Shown here: piece by piece, positions 56,232 to 64,000 of the stretch
How positions within the stretch are numbered: position 1 is the stretch's first letter
Layout: every line of letters starts with the position of its first letter
Origin: Alphaproteobacteria bacterium
Lineage (GTDB): Bacteria; Pseudomonadota; Alphaproteobacteria; Caulobacterales; Maricaulaceae
Assembly (NCBI GenBank): GCA_016124675.1
Contig: WGNG01000009.1
Span: 186,001-250,000 of the forward strand
Direction of reading: 5' to 3'
Length of the DNA: 64,000 bases
Position numbers and translations under genes: made by a program
Notes under the pieces: model-generated
Database searches by the model: none
Seen by the model: only the letters and a program-made list of their open reading frames with translations
What the model was told of the DNA's origin: nothing

Positions 56232-57193
56232 CCCACGCCATGCCCCCCGCCCGCCGGATCCAGGCAGGCGATGTCACCCTCAGCGTCCATGAAGCCGGGC
56301 CGCAGGATGGCCTGCCAGTGCTCCTGCTGCATGGCTGGCCGGATCTGGCTCTCGGCTGGGCGCCCCAGATCGCAGCCCTGAGCGAGGCGGGATACCGGGT
56401 GATCGCGCCGGACCTGCGCGGCTTTGGCGCGTCCGACGCGCCGCACGAGATCGAGGCCTACGGCATCGATGTCATGTGCGCGGATATCGAGAACCTGCTC
56501 GATGCACTGGAGATCGAGCGCGCGGTCATCGCCGGGCATGACTGGGGCGGCATCATCATGTGGCAGGCTGCCTGTCTCATCCCGCACCGGTTTCTGGGCG
56601 CCATTGGCGTCAACACGCCCCATCTGCCGCGCAGCTCCACCCCGCCGCTGGATGTGTTCCGCGAGCAAGGGGGTGAGGAGCACTATATCGTGCGCTTCCA
56701 GGACGAGGCGGCGGATGCGCTGTTCACGGGCCGCGAGGAGGATTTCTTCGCCTTCAGCTTCGGCGCCCCGCCGCCCAGCGGCGATCTCACCAGGCTGCCC
56801 GCCTCCATCACCCATCTGCCGCGCCGGTTCGACGCCTTCGTGGCGCGCGGCGGATTGAAATCGCAGGAGGATTGCGTGGTGGGGCCGCAGCGGCGCGCGC
56901 AGTACGCTGAGGCCTATCGCCGGTCGGGGTTTCGCGGCGGGCTCAATCTCTACCGCAATTTCAACGCCAACTGGGAACGCATGGGCGGGGTGGATCACCG
57001 GCTGTCCATGCCCTGCCTGATGATCTCGGCCGAGTGCGACTTCATGCTGCCGCCCAGGCTCACCGGCTGGATGCCGGCGCTGTGCCGCGACCTTGAACGC
57101 CACGTCATCGAGGATATCGGCCACTGGACCATGGCCGAGGCGCCGGACGCCCTCAACGCGCTGATGCTGGACTGGCTGACGCGCCGGTTCTGA
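56228..57193 (+). CDS. Alpha/beta hydrolase, epoxide hydrolase-like
   Basis: A 321-residue enzyme. The oxyanion motif is HGWPD, the nucleophile elbow is GHDWGG (Asp nucleophile), the acid lies near SAECDFMLPP, and the His is in IGHWTMAEAP. The Asp nucleophile with HGWPD points to an epoxide hydrolase or haloalkane dehalogenase; the former is likelier. The substrate is unknown. Start ATGA overlaps the rarD stop. Confidence 0.88.
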   Translation: MTHAMPPARRIQAGDVTLSVHEAGPQDGLPVLLLHGWPDLALGWAPQIAALSEAGYRVIAPDLRGFGASDAPHEIEAYGIDVMCADIENLLDALEIERAVIAGHDWGGIIMWQAACLIPHRFLGAIGVNTPHLPRSSTPPLDVFREQGGEEHYIVRFQDEAADALFTGREEDFFAFSFGAPPPSGDLTRLPASITHLPRRFDAFVARGGLKSQEDCVVGPQRRAQYAEAYRRSGFRGGLNLYRNFNANWERMGGVDHRLSMPCLMISAECDFMLPPRLTGWMPALCRDLERHVIEDIGHWTMAEAPDALNALMLDWLTRRF

Positions 57194-57295
57194 CGGCTCT
57201 CCCGCCAGCGGTCTCCTCTGGCTGGACCCCCCGCGCGCCCTGTGCAAGGTTGACGGCTTCCCCTTATCCCACCCTTAGCAGGACGAGCCGCCGCA

Positions 57296-58969
57296 TTGAC
57301 AGATCAGGCCAATCCGCAGAGCGAACCCGACCGCAAGCGCGGTATGTTCACCCGCTTCCTCGATTCGGTCGAGTGGCTGGGCAATCTCCTGCCCCATCCC
57401 GTGACGCTGTTTGCGATTCTGGCCGGTTTGATGATCCTGGCCTCGGGCCTGTTCGGCGGCCTGCTGGAAGTGGCGGTGGAGGATCCGCGCCCCGAGGGCG
57501 CGCGCGGGCGGGCCGATGACGGCATGATCCGCGCGGTCAGCCTGATGAATGAGGACGGGTTCCGGCGCATCTTTACGAGCCTGACCACCAATTTCACCAG
57601 CTTTGCGCCGCTGGGCGTGGTGCTGGTGGCCATGCTGGGCGTGGGCGTGGCGGAGAAATCGGGCCTGTTGTCGGCCGCCGTGCGCTCCATCGTGCTGGGC
57701 GCCAACAAGCATACCGTCACGGTGGCGGTGGTGTTCGCGGGCGTCATCTCCAACACCGCGTCGGAGATGGGCTATGTGGTGCTGGTGCCGCTGGCGGGCG
57801 CGGTGTTCTACGCGCTCGGCCGCCACCCGCTGGCGGGCATGGCGGCGGCGTTCGCAGGCGTCTCAGGCGGCTATAGCGCGAACCTCCTGATCGGCACGAT
57901 CGATCCGCTGCTGGCGGGCATCACCACCGAAGCGGCAAGGCTGATCGATCCGGACTATGTCGTGTCGGCGCCGGCCAACTGGTATTTCATGGTGGTCTCC
58001 ACCTTCCTGATCACGATCATCGGTTCGCTGGTCACCATCTTCATCGTCGAGCCGAAGCTCGGCCCCTTTGACGCCAGCCGCGCCGACCCGGCCGTGCTCG
58101 ACGGCAAGATGATGCAGACGGTGTCGCCTCAGGAGAAGCGGGGTCTGCTCTGGGCGGGCCTGGCCTCGCTGGGCGTGTTCGCGGCCATGGCCTGGACACT
58201 GATGGGAGATGAGCTGTCGCTGACCTTGCCGTTTATCGGCACGCTGTTTTCGGTGACCGTTCCCGACTGGCTGCCCGGCTGGGGGAGTTTACGCAATCCC
58301 GTCACAGGCTCCATCTTCCAGCAGGCCCCCTTCTTCACCGGCTTCGTGACCTGGATTTTCCTGTTCTTCATCATCGTGGGCTTCGCCTACGGGCGCGCCG
58401 CCGGGACGATGAGAAGCGACCGCGACGTCATCGACGGCATGGCCTCGGCCATCTCGACACTGGGCCTCTACATCGTGCTGGTCTTCTTCGCCGCCCAGTT
58501 CGTGGCGTTCTTTGGCTGGTCCAATCTGGGCGCCATCACCGCCGTGGCCGGCGCGCAAGTGCTGATCGACACCGGGCTGACGGGGCCGGCCATCTTCGTC
58601 GGCTTCATCATCATGTGCGCGTTTGTGAATCTGATGCTGGGCTCGGCCAGCGCGCAATGGGCGGTCACCGCGCCGATTTTCGTGCCCATGCTGATGCTGG
58701 TGGGCTATTCGCCGGAAGTGATCCAGGCCGCCTACCGGATCGGGGATTCATCGACGAATATCATTACCCCGATGATGAGCTATTTCGGGCTGATCCTGGC
58801 CTGGATGACGCGCTATGACAAAAAGCTCGGCATCGGGACGGTCATCGCGATGATGCTGCCCTACTCGGTCATCTTCCTGGTCACCTGGACGGCGCTGTTC
58901 TTCGTGTGGACCTTCGCCCTCGGCCTGCCCGTGGGGCCCGGCGCGCCGACCTATTATCCGGCAGGCTGA
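57296..58969 (+). CDS. AbgT family transporter
   Basis: A 557-residue multi-spanning membrane protein matching the AbgT (p-aminobenzoyl-glutamate) family: LDSVEWLGNLLPHPVTLFAI, ANLLIGTIDPLLAGITTEAA, NLMLGSASAQWAVTAPIFVP and GDSSTNIITPMMSYFGLI. It may import aminobenzoyl-glutamate or export sulfonamides, both reported for the family. The start appears to be TTG at 57296; ATG 57344 (MFTRFLDSV) is a shorter alternative. Confidence 0.9.
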   Translation: MTDQANPQSEPDRKRGMFTRFLDSVEWLGNLLPHPVTLFAILAGLMILASGLFGGLLEVAVEDPRPEGARGRADDGMIRAVSLMNEDGFRRIFTSLTTNFTSFAPLGVVLVAMLGVGVAEKSGLLSAAVRSIVLGANKHTVTVAVVFAGVISNTASEMGYVVLVPLAGAVFYALGRHPLAGMAAAFAGVSGGYSANLLIGTIDPLLAGITTEAARLIDPDYVVSAPANWYFMVVSTFLITIIGSLVTIFIVEPKLGPFDASRADPAVLDGKMMQTVSPQEKRGLLWAGLASLGVFAAMAWTLMGDELSLTLPFIGTLFSVTVPDWLPGWGSLRNPVTGSIFQQAPFFTGFVTWIFLFFIIVGFAYGRAAGTMRSDRDVIDGMASAISTLGLYIVLVFFAAQFVAFFGWSNLGAITAVAGAQVLIDTGLTGPAIFVGFIIMCAFVNLMLGSASAQWAVTAPIFVPMLMLVGYSPEVIQAAYRIGDSSTNIITPMMSYFGLILAWMTRYDKKLGIGTVIAMMLPYSVIFLVTWTALFFVWTFALGLPVGPGAPTYYPAG

Positions 58970-58978
58970 ACGTGAAAA

Positions 58979-59006
58979 CGCCGCCCGGCCTGGGGGCCGG
59001 ACGGCG
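58979..59006. terminator. Hairpin between convergent abgT-type gene and metK
   Basis: An imperfect 12-bp stem, cgccgcccggcc (58979-58990) with ggccggacggcg (58995-59006), 4-base loop. It sits in the 60-base convergent gap and could serve both strands; no strong T tract. Confidence 0.6.
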
Positions 59007-59029
59007 CATCAAACGGAGCTCAGGCCTGA

Positions 59030-60202
59030 TCAGGCGAGCGATTTCAGCTGTTCGGCCAGGTCGGTTCTCTCCCAGGAGAAGCCGCCATCGGCGTCCGGCG
59101 TGCGGCCGAAATGGCCATAGGCCGATGTGCGCGCATAGATCGCCCGGTTCAGGCCGAGATGGGTGCGGATGCCGCGCGGGGACAGATTGACCATTTCCGG
59201 CAGGCGCTTTTCCAGCACCGCTTCATCAATCTCGCCCGTGCCGTGCAGGTCAACATAGACCGAAAGCGGCTTGGCCACGCCAATGGCGTAGGAGAGCTGG
59301 ATGGTGCATTTGCGCGCCAGGCCCGAGGCCACCACGTTCTTGGCGAGATAGCGCGACACATAGGCGGCCGAACGGTCCACCTTCGTCGGGTCCTTGCCCG
59401 AGAAGGCGCCGCCGCCATGGGGCGCCGCGCCGCCATAGGTGTCCACGATGATCTTGCGGCCAGTCAGGCCGGCGTCGCCATCGGGTCCGCCGATGACAAA
59501 CTTGCCGGTCGGGTTGACATAGAACTCGTCCTCGTCCGGGAACCAGCCCTCGGGCAGGACCTGCCTGACGATCGGGCGCACCAGTTCGCGGATTTCTTCC
59601 AGCGAGGCGCTCGCCTTGTGCTGGGTGGAGACCACGACGCTGGTGACCGCCACCGGGCGGCCGTTCTCATAGCGCAGGGTCACCTGGGACTTGGCGTCGG
59701 GTTCAAATTGCGGCGTCTCGCCCGATTTGCGCGCCCGGGCCATTTCTTTCAGGATCTGGTGGGAATAGATGATCGGCGCCGGCATCAGCTCGGGCGTCTC
59801 ATCGCATGCGAACCCGAACATGATGCCCTGGTCGCCCGCGCCCTCTTCCTTGTAGGAGCCCGAACCTTCGTCCACGCCCTGCGCGATATCGGCTGACTGC
59901 TCATGCAGGTGGTTGGCGAAGCTGGCGGTCTTCCAGTGGAAACCATCCTGCTCATAGCCGATATCGCGCACGGCGGCGCGCACGGCGGCCTCGATCTCCT
60001 CGCCGGGCACGTCGGAGGCGCAGCGGGTCTCGCCCGCGAGCACGATCCGGTTGGTGGTGGTCAGCGTTTCGCACGCCACCCGCGCCACGGGGTCACGCGC
60101 CAGGAAGAGGTCGACGACCGTATCAGAGATACGGTCGCACACCTTGTCCGGGTGCCCTTCTGACACGCTTTCGCTGGTGAAGAGATAGGAAGATCTGGCC
60201 AC
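59030..60202 (-). CDS. metK: S-adenosylmethionine synthase
   Basis: A 390-residue enzyme forming SAM from methionine and [30 protein letters not shown] and [15 protein letters not shown] are the standard motifs. The start is GTG (60200-60202) with GGAG about 8 bases before it. A perfect palindrome abuts this ribosome site and suggests regulation. The Caulobacter-like order continues upstream (XRE, lnt, corC, ybeY, phoH); downstream the usual trmB is absent. Confidence 0.97.
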   Translation of the reverse strand: MARSSYLFTSESVSEGHPDKVCDRISDTVVDLFLARDPVARVACETLTTTNRIVLAGETRCASDVPGEEIEAAVRAAVRDIGYEQDGFHWKTASFANHLHEQSADIAQGVDEGSGSYKEEGAGDQGIMFGFACDETPELMPAPIIYSHQILKEMARARKSGETPQFEPDAKSQVTLRYENGRPVAVTSVVVSTQHKASASLEEIRELVRPIVRQVLPEGWFPDEDEFYVNPTGKFVIGGPDGDAGLTGRKIIVDTYGGAAPHGGGAFSGKDPTKVDRSAAYVSRYLAKNVVASGLARKCTIQLSYAIGVAKPLSVYVDLHGTGEIDEAVLEKRLPEMVNLSPRGIRTHLGLNRAIYARTSAYGHFGRTPDADGGFSWERTDLAEQLKSLA

Positions 60203-60214
60203 GCGGGATGCTCC

Positions 60215-60234
60215 ATATAAAGATTGCTTTATAT
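60215..60234 (-). promoter_or_regulatory. Perfect palindrome at the metK ribosome site
   Basis: ATATAAAG-ATTG-CTTTATAT, an AT-rich 8-4-8 palindrome in a GC-rich genome, directly adjoining the GGAG Shine-Dalgarno of metK. It could be a DNA operator of an ArsR-type (SahR/SamR-like) or other methionine regulator, or an RNA hairpin controlling translation. Confidence 0.65.
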
Positions 60235-60313
60235 CGAGCGCTTAAAGCCTATCCCCGGGCCAATTGCAAGCGGGCAGGCGAAGCCGGGCCGTCTCCGGCC
60301 CGGGATCGGTGCT

Positions 60314-60751
60314 TCAGGCTTCGTCGGCCTGGGCCGCTGCGGCTTCGGCTTCCTCGGCCGCCAGCGTGCGCACCAGTTCGAGAATCCGGCGGCGGACCTT
60401 GCTGTCGCGAATGCGGGCAAAGGCCTGGGCCAGCGCCACGCCATCGGCCGACTGGATGAAATCATCCACGATCGGCGTCTGGTCGCCTTCAGAGAAGCCT
60501 GGCTGGGACGCGGCTTCCGACACGCCATCATAGAAAAAGGACACCGGCACATCGAGCACCCGCGCCATCTGCCACAAGCGTCCGGCGCCGACGCGATTGG
60601 TGCCGCGCTCATATTTCTGGATCTGCTGGAACGTCACGCCCAGCTCGTCGCCCAGTTTTTCCTGGCTCATGTTCAATAGCTGGCGGCGCAGACGCACACG
60701 CGAGCCGACGTGGCGGTCTACGGCGTTCGGACCACGGGGATTAACGCTCAT
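60314..60751 (-). CDS. XRE family transcriptional regulator
   Basis: A 145-residue DNA-binding protein. The Cro/CI helix-turn-helix is VGSRVRLRRQLLNMSQEKLG then VTFQQIQKYERGTNRVGAG (about 13-65). It then has an alphaproteobacterial C-terminal extension with an acidic, Ala-rich end. It lies directly upstream of metK on the same strand; whether it binds the metK palindrome is unknown. ATG at 60751 preferred over an upstream start at 60802. Confidence 0.9.
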   Translation of the reverse strand: MSVNPRGPNAVDRHVGSRVRLRRQLLNMSQEKLGDELGVTFQQIQKYERGTNRVGAGRLWQMARVLDVPVSFFYDGVSEAASQPGFSEGDQTPIVDDFIQSADGVALAQAFARIRDSKVRRRILELVRTLAAEEAEAAAAQADEA

Positions 60752-60823
60752 CTTGGCTTTCCTGTCTTCGGCGCCGGACCCTGCGATCCTGCGGACCTTC
60801 AATCATACGCTGCATTGCGGCAT

Positions 60824-62440
60824 TCATGTGTCAAGCCTTCGGCGAAACAGTATCCAAGCAACGCCGCTATTCAACACAAGGAGAATCAGGAATCCGATGC
60901 TCCATGGGATATTTCCGTAGAGGGCGAAGGGGGTATCGTCCAGTCTCTCCAGCAACACTACGTCAATAAAAGCTTCCGCATCAACTGGCAGAGCACGCTC
61001 GACACGACCGTAGGGGTCAATCTGTCCCGAAACGCCGTTTGACGCGGCCCGCACCAGCGGCAAACCCTCTTCCAACGCCCGGTAGCGCGCCTGATTGAGA
61101 TGCTGGCGCGGTCCCGAAGATGAGCCATACCACGAATCGTTGGAGATGTTCACCAGCCAGTAAGGCCGGTTGGCGCCGCGCGGGGCGAAGCGGGGGAAGA
61201 TCACCTCGTAACAGATCAGCGGCGCCATGGCGGGCAGACCTGCAAGGCTCAATGTGCGCGCCGCCTGGCCCGGCGTGTAATAGGGCGCCATGCTGGACAG
61301 GGTCTCAAACCCGATGAGCCGGGTCAGCGGCGCCAGCGGATTGCCTTCGCCGAACGGCACCAGGCGCACCTTGTCATACCCCGCCTCCAGCGCCATCCCG
61401 TCATCTGTCATCCGCAAGGCGGCCAGGGAGTTGAAGTAGAGGGGCGCGGCCCCTGGCGCGCCGCGATCCGACCGCGTGATCCCCGTCAGCAAGAGCGCAT
61501 TTTCAGGCAGCGCCTCCCGGATATCGGCCAGCAGATCCGGCTCGTTCAGCAGAAGCGCCGGAACAGCGCCCTCCGGCCAGATGATCGCCGACACATCCTC
61601 CACGCCCGGCGCAGCCGACTGCACGAGATAGCGCTGCAGGATCTCCCGGCGCGCGGCATAGGTCTTGTCGCGCTGATCAAGATTGATCTGCACCACGCGC
61701 ACGGTCTGGCCCGTGGAGAGGGACTGAGCGTCGGACAGGCGCGCCGCGCCCCAGACCCAGGCGCCGGCCAGCAGCGTCAGGCCCAGAACCAGCGGCGCCG
61801 CACGCGCCAGCGCCGGGCCGCGCCCGGCCAGGGCCGCAGGCGCGGAGAAGGCGAACAGGACCAGCGCTGACAGGCCCGCCGCGCCGAACACGCTGGCGAT
61901 CTGGCTCACCGGGGCGCCGGCGGCGAAGACATGGCCGGGCAGATTCCAGGGAAAGCCGCTCAGCACAAAGGAGCGCACCCACTCCACGATCATGAACGCG
62001 GCGGCGAACACTGTGATGCGGTGTGCGCCGTGCGGCGCCAGCCGCGCATACGCCGCGCCCGCCACGCCCCAGAACAGGGCGAGCCCGGCAGGCAGCACGA
62101 TGAGCGGCGCCCAGATGAGCCAGAGATAGTCCTCCGCCTGCACCAGGAAGGCGTTGGCCACCCACCAGGTGCCCGCCAGGAACTGGCCTGCCGCGAAGGA
62201 CCAGGCGCGCGCGAACCCGGCCCTGACCGGCGCGCGGGTGCGCCGTGCGCCGTCGAGCGCCCAGACCAGGGCGCAATAGGCGGTGATGAGCGCGGGCTGG
62301 ATATGGAAGGGCGCATGGGCGAGCACGCCGAACGCGCCGGCGGCGAACAGGGCAGCGTGGAGCTGAATCCCGTGCAAGGCGCGCAGGCGGGCGCGCAGAC
62401 GGCTCATGCGAGCCCCTGCCTGCCCGCCCGCCGCGCTCAC
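60824..62440 (-). CDS. lnt: Apolipoprotein N-acyltransferase
   Basis: A 538-residue inner-membrane enzyme completing lipoprotein acylation. Seven or eight hydrophobic helices precede a carbon-nitrogen hydrolase domain with catalytic Glu in IIWPEGAVPALL, Lys in YDKVRLVPFGE and Cys in PLICYEVIFP. It ends with a final membrane helix. GTG at 62440 overlaps the corC stop; ATG at 62407 (MSRLRARL) is the shorter alternative. Several lipoproteins in this window would be its substrates. Confidence 0.94.
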   Translation of the reverse strand: MSAAGGQAGARMSRLRARLRALHGIQLHAALFAAGAFGVLAHAPFHIQPALITAYCALVWALDGARRTRAPVRAGFARAWSFAAGQFLAGTWWVANAFLVQAEDYLWLIWAPLIVLPAGLALFWGVAGAAYARLAPHGAHRITVFAAAFMIVEWVRSFVLSGFPWNLPGHVFAAGAPVSQIASVFGAAGLSALVLFAFSAPAALAGRGPALARAAPLVLGLTLLAGAWVWGAARLSDAQSLSTGQTVRVVQINLDQRDKTYAARREILQRYLVQSAAPGVEDVSAIIWPEGAVPALLLNEPDLLADIREALPENALLLTGITRSDRGAPGAAPLYFNSLAALRMTDDGMALEAGYDKVRLVPFGEGNPLAPLTRLIGFETLSSMAPYYTPGQAARTLSLAGLPAMAPLICYEVIFPRFAPRGANRPYWLVNISNDSWYGSSSGPRQHLNQARYRALEEGLPLVRAASNGVSGQIDPYGRVERALPVDAEAFIDVVLLERLDDTPFALYGNIPWSIGFLILLVLNSGVAWILFRRRLDT

Positions 62441-63363
62441 GAACCGGCGCGCCGGTCTCCGCCCGGAGCGCTCGCGGCGTCCACGGGCGGGGCGGCAGGG
62501 GCCGCGGGACGGATGCGCATGCGCTTGATGCGCCGCGGATCAGAATCGAGAATCTCAAACTCGAGCCCGGACGGGTGTGACAGAACCTCGCCGCGCTCTG
62601 GCACGCGCCCCGCCAGGCGGAAGATGAGGCCGCCCAGCGTATCGACATCGGCCTCCTCCGCTTCGGTGGCGATTTCGCGGCCAAGCTCGCGCTCGAGCTC
62701 CTCGATGGTCGCGCGCGCGTCCGCCTCCCACACATCGGCGCCCTTGGCGCGGATGGCGGGACCTTCGGCCTCGTCGTGCTCGTCCTCGATATCGCCCACG
62801 ATGGGCTCGATGAGGTCCTCCAGCGTGACCAGGCCGTCCGTGCCGCCAAATTCGTCCACCACCAGCGCCATGTGCATGCGCCGCGACTGCATGCGCAGGA
62901 GCAGGTCCAGCGCGCGCATGGAGGCCGGCACGTACAGCAAGGGCCGGCGCACGGCGGGCAGGATGCGCGCATTCGCCCAGTCGCCCTCGGCGGCGTCGGC
63001 ATAGCGCGCCAGATAGCTGATGATGTCGCGGATATGGACCATGCCGATGGGATCATCGAGCGTCTCGCGATAGACCGGGAAGCGCGAATGACCGGCTTCC
63101 GTCACCAGGCGCGCCAGCTCCTTGAGCGGGGTGTCGACCTCCACCGCGATGATGTCCGCGCGCGGCACCATCACGTCCTCGACCCGCTTGGTGTGAAACT
63201 CGCGCAGATTGAGGAAAAGATCGCCCCCCGGCGCCGCCTTTTCCGGCGGCCCGGACGGTGCGTCCGCCGGGCCCGCGCCATAGTCCCCATTGCTGTCCGG
63301 CGCGCGCCGGAACACGTTGGTGAAGCGCGAAATCAGGCCGTTGCCTGTGTCAGTGTCCGTCAT
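62437..63363 (-). CDS. corC: CorC/HlyC family protein with CBS pair
   Basis: A 308-residue cytoplasmic protein. A CBS pair spans about 60-180 (EDVMVPRADIIAVEVDTPLK, and DEFGGTDGLVTLEDLIEPIV), followed by a CorC/HlyC domain (DTLGGLIFRLAGRVPERGEV). It lacks the membrane DUF21 part, as in YbeX/CorC. It is linked to ribosome or Mg2+ homeostasis and neighbours ybeY as in many genomes. It overlaps ybeY by 4 bases. Confidence 0.93.
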   Translation of the reverse strand: MTDTDTGNGLISRFTNVFRRAPDSNGDYGAGPADAPSGPPEKAAPGGDLFLNLREFHTKRVEDVMVPRADIIAVEVDTPLKELARLVTEAGHSRFPVYRETLDDPIGMVHIRDIISYLARYADAAEGDWANARILPAVRRPLLYVPASMRALDLLLRMQSRRMHMALVVDEFGGTDGLVTLEDLIEPIVGDIEDEHDEAEGPAIRAKGADVWEADARATIEELERELGREIATEAEEADVDTLGGLIFRLAGRVPERGEVLSHPSGLEFEILDSDPRRIKRMRIRPAAPAAPPVDAASAPGGDRRAGS

Positions 63364-63818
63364 GGCGATACCGTTGCAGCGTAGGGATCGGCGATGCCGA
63401 ACCCGGCGAGCACGGCTGTTTCCAGCCGCTCCATCTCGCGCGCCGCCAGCTCCTCTTCGTGATCAAGCCCGTTAAGATGCAGAACGCCGTGCAGGGCCAG
63501 ATGCGCGGCGTGATGGATGAGCGGCTTGCCCGCAGCCTCAGCCTCGCGTGCGCATACGCCAAAGGCCAGCGCGACATCGCCGGGATAGCCTTCGCGCTCG
63601 GGCGCGGGAAAGGACAGGACATTGGTGGGCGCATCCTTGCCGCGAAAGCGGGCGTTGAGCGCCTGTACGCTTTGGTCGTCGGTGAGCAGGATGACCGCCT
63701 CGCCGGCGCGCGGCGCCGGCAGGCGCGCGAGACCGGCGCCGACCACATCGGTGATCAGGGCTTCAAGCCCCGGCTCCGCCTCCCAGGCGGGGTCGTCGAT
63801 GACGATGTCGAGGCTCAT
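63360..63818 (-). CDS. ybeY: Endoribonuclease YbeY
   Basis: A 152-residue zinc-dependent rRNA maturation factor acting on the 16S 3' end and in 70S quality control. The zinc motif HGVLHLNGLDH and FRGKDAPTNVLSFP are diagnostic. The ATG overlaps the phoH stop (ATGA), giving a phoH-ybeY-corC-lnt coupled series. Confidence 0.95.
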   Translation of the reverse strand: MSLDIVIDDPAWEAEPGLEALITDVVGAGLARLPAPRAGEAVILLTDDQSVQALNARFRGKDAPTNVLSFPAPEREGYPGDVALAFGVCAREAEAAGKPLIHHAAHLALHGVLHLNGLDHEEELAAREMERLETAVLAGFGIADPYAATVSP

Positions 63819-64000
63819 GACCCGCGGCCCGTCTCCCGGCGGGCGTCATCGCGCTCGTAGGCGTCGACGATGCGCGCCACCAGCCCGTGGCGCACCACGT
63901 CAGACCGGGTGAAGCGATGGATGGCGATGCGCGGCTCACCGGTGAGGATGCCCAGCGCATGGGACAGGCCCGACGGCTCGCCGCGCCTGAGATCGGTCTG
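63815..64000 (-). CDS. phoH: PhoH family ATPase, C-terminal end
   Basis: The minus-strand frame is open to the window edge, so only the last 61 residues are seen. QTDLRRGEPSGLSHALGIL and RFTRSDVVRHGLVARIVDAY match the end of PhoH-like proteins (PhoL/YbeZ type). The ATP site lies outside. Position before ybeY supports the call. Confidence 0.93.
   Translation of the reverse strand, partial: QTDLRRGEPSGLSHALGILTGEPRIAIHRFTRSDVVRHGLVARIVDAYERDDARRETGRGS

Noticed and set aside
60203-60313. SAM riboswitch before metK
   Set aside because: The leader is only about 110 bases between genes and I see a simple palindrome, not a SAM-I, SAM-II or SAM-IV-like multi-stem core.

Overview
The window is about 64 kb of GC-rich chromosome (roughly 65-70% GC), almost all housekeeping and metabolic genes. 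It looks like an alphaproteobacterium close to the Caulobacterales/Maricaulales (Hyphomonadaceae/Maricaulaceae type). This rests on a DivL-type kinase with Tyr in place of the phospho-acceptor His, an MmcB-like protein, the families DUF1150, TIGR02300, TIGR02302/DUF4175 and DUF2125, a RegB/RegA pair next to a SCO gene, and the order phoH-ybeY-corC-lnt-XRE-metK. The placement is inferred from gene content; no search was run.

Layout. 1-6173 (+): end of rbfA, truB, rpsO, pnp, then a strong terminator, dnaN and recF. 6170-9275: a hybrid histidine kinase that appears to have lost its G2 box, a small zincin and an mmcB-like gene. 9276-13564: a repeat-rich gap, then a single-chain restriction-modification enzyme with a translationally coupled small partner; this is the clearest accessory locus. 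13565-17851: PHA depolymerase, SCO/SenC, and the redox two-component system regB-regA. 18044-25921 (-): a large lipoprotein of unknown function, a class A PBP, and an ftsE-ftsX-ydcF-plsC-DUF2125 operon. 25997-31363: zinc-ribbon protein, secreted trypsin-like protease with three Cys-rich repeats, divL, a pair of 77-bp direct repeats, and a TonB-C lipoprotein.

31467-39844: DUF4175 protein, single-domain response regulator, aroA, TIGR02300, tRNA-Ala(GGC), DUF533, DUF1150 with a heat-shock-like promoter, ccmA-ccmB and a small secreted protein. 40078-46266: a complete histidine-utilisation locus, hutI-hutC-hutU-hutH with overlapping genes and hutG divergent, with a HutC-like operator between. 46370-51625: a lower-GC lipoprotein gene, an SDR enzyme, and sdhC-sdhD-sdhA-sdhB split by a small coiled-coil gene. 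51741-58969: ftsK, small membrane proteins, rarD, an alpha/beta hydrolase and an AbgT-type transporter. 59030-64000 (-): metK behind a perfect palindrome, an XRE regulator, lnt, corC, ybeY and the end of phoH.

Functional threads are translation and RNA processing (rbfA, truB, rpsO, pnp, ybeY), replication and division (dnaN, recF, ftsEX, ftsK, divL), respiration (regBA, SCO, ccmAB, sdh), and histidine catabolism to glutamate. There is no rRNA operon, CRISPR array, prophage or insertion sequence. No obvious new multigene system stands out. The best leads are the G2-less kinase, the RM enzyme with its coupled partner and low-GC specificity region, the phased repeats beside it, the sdh-embedded coiled-coil gene and the metK leader palindrome.
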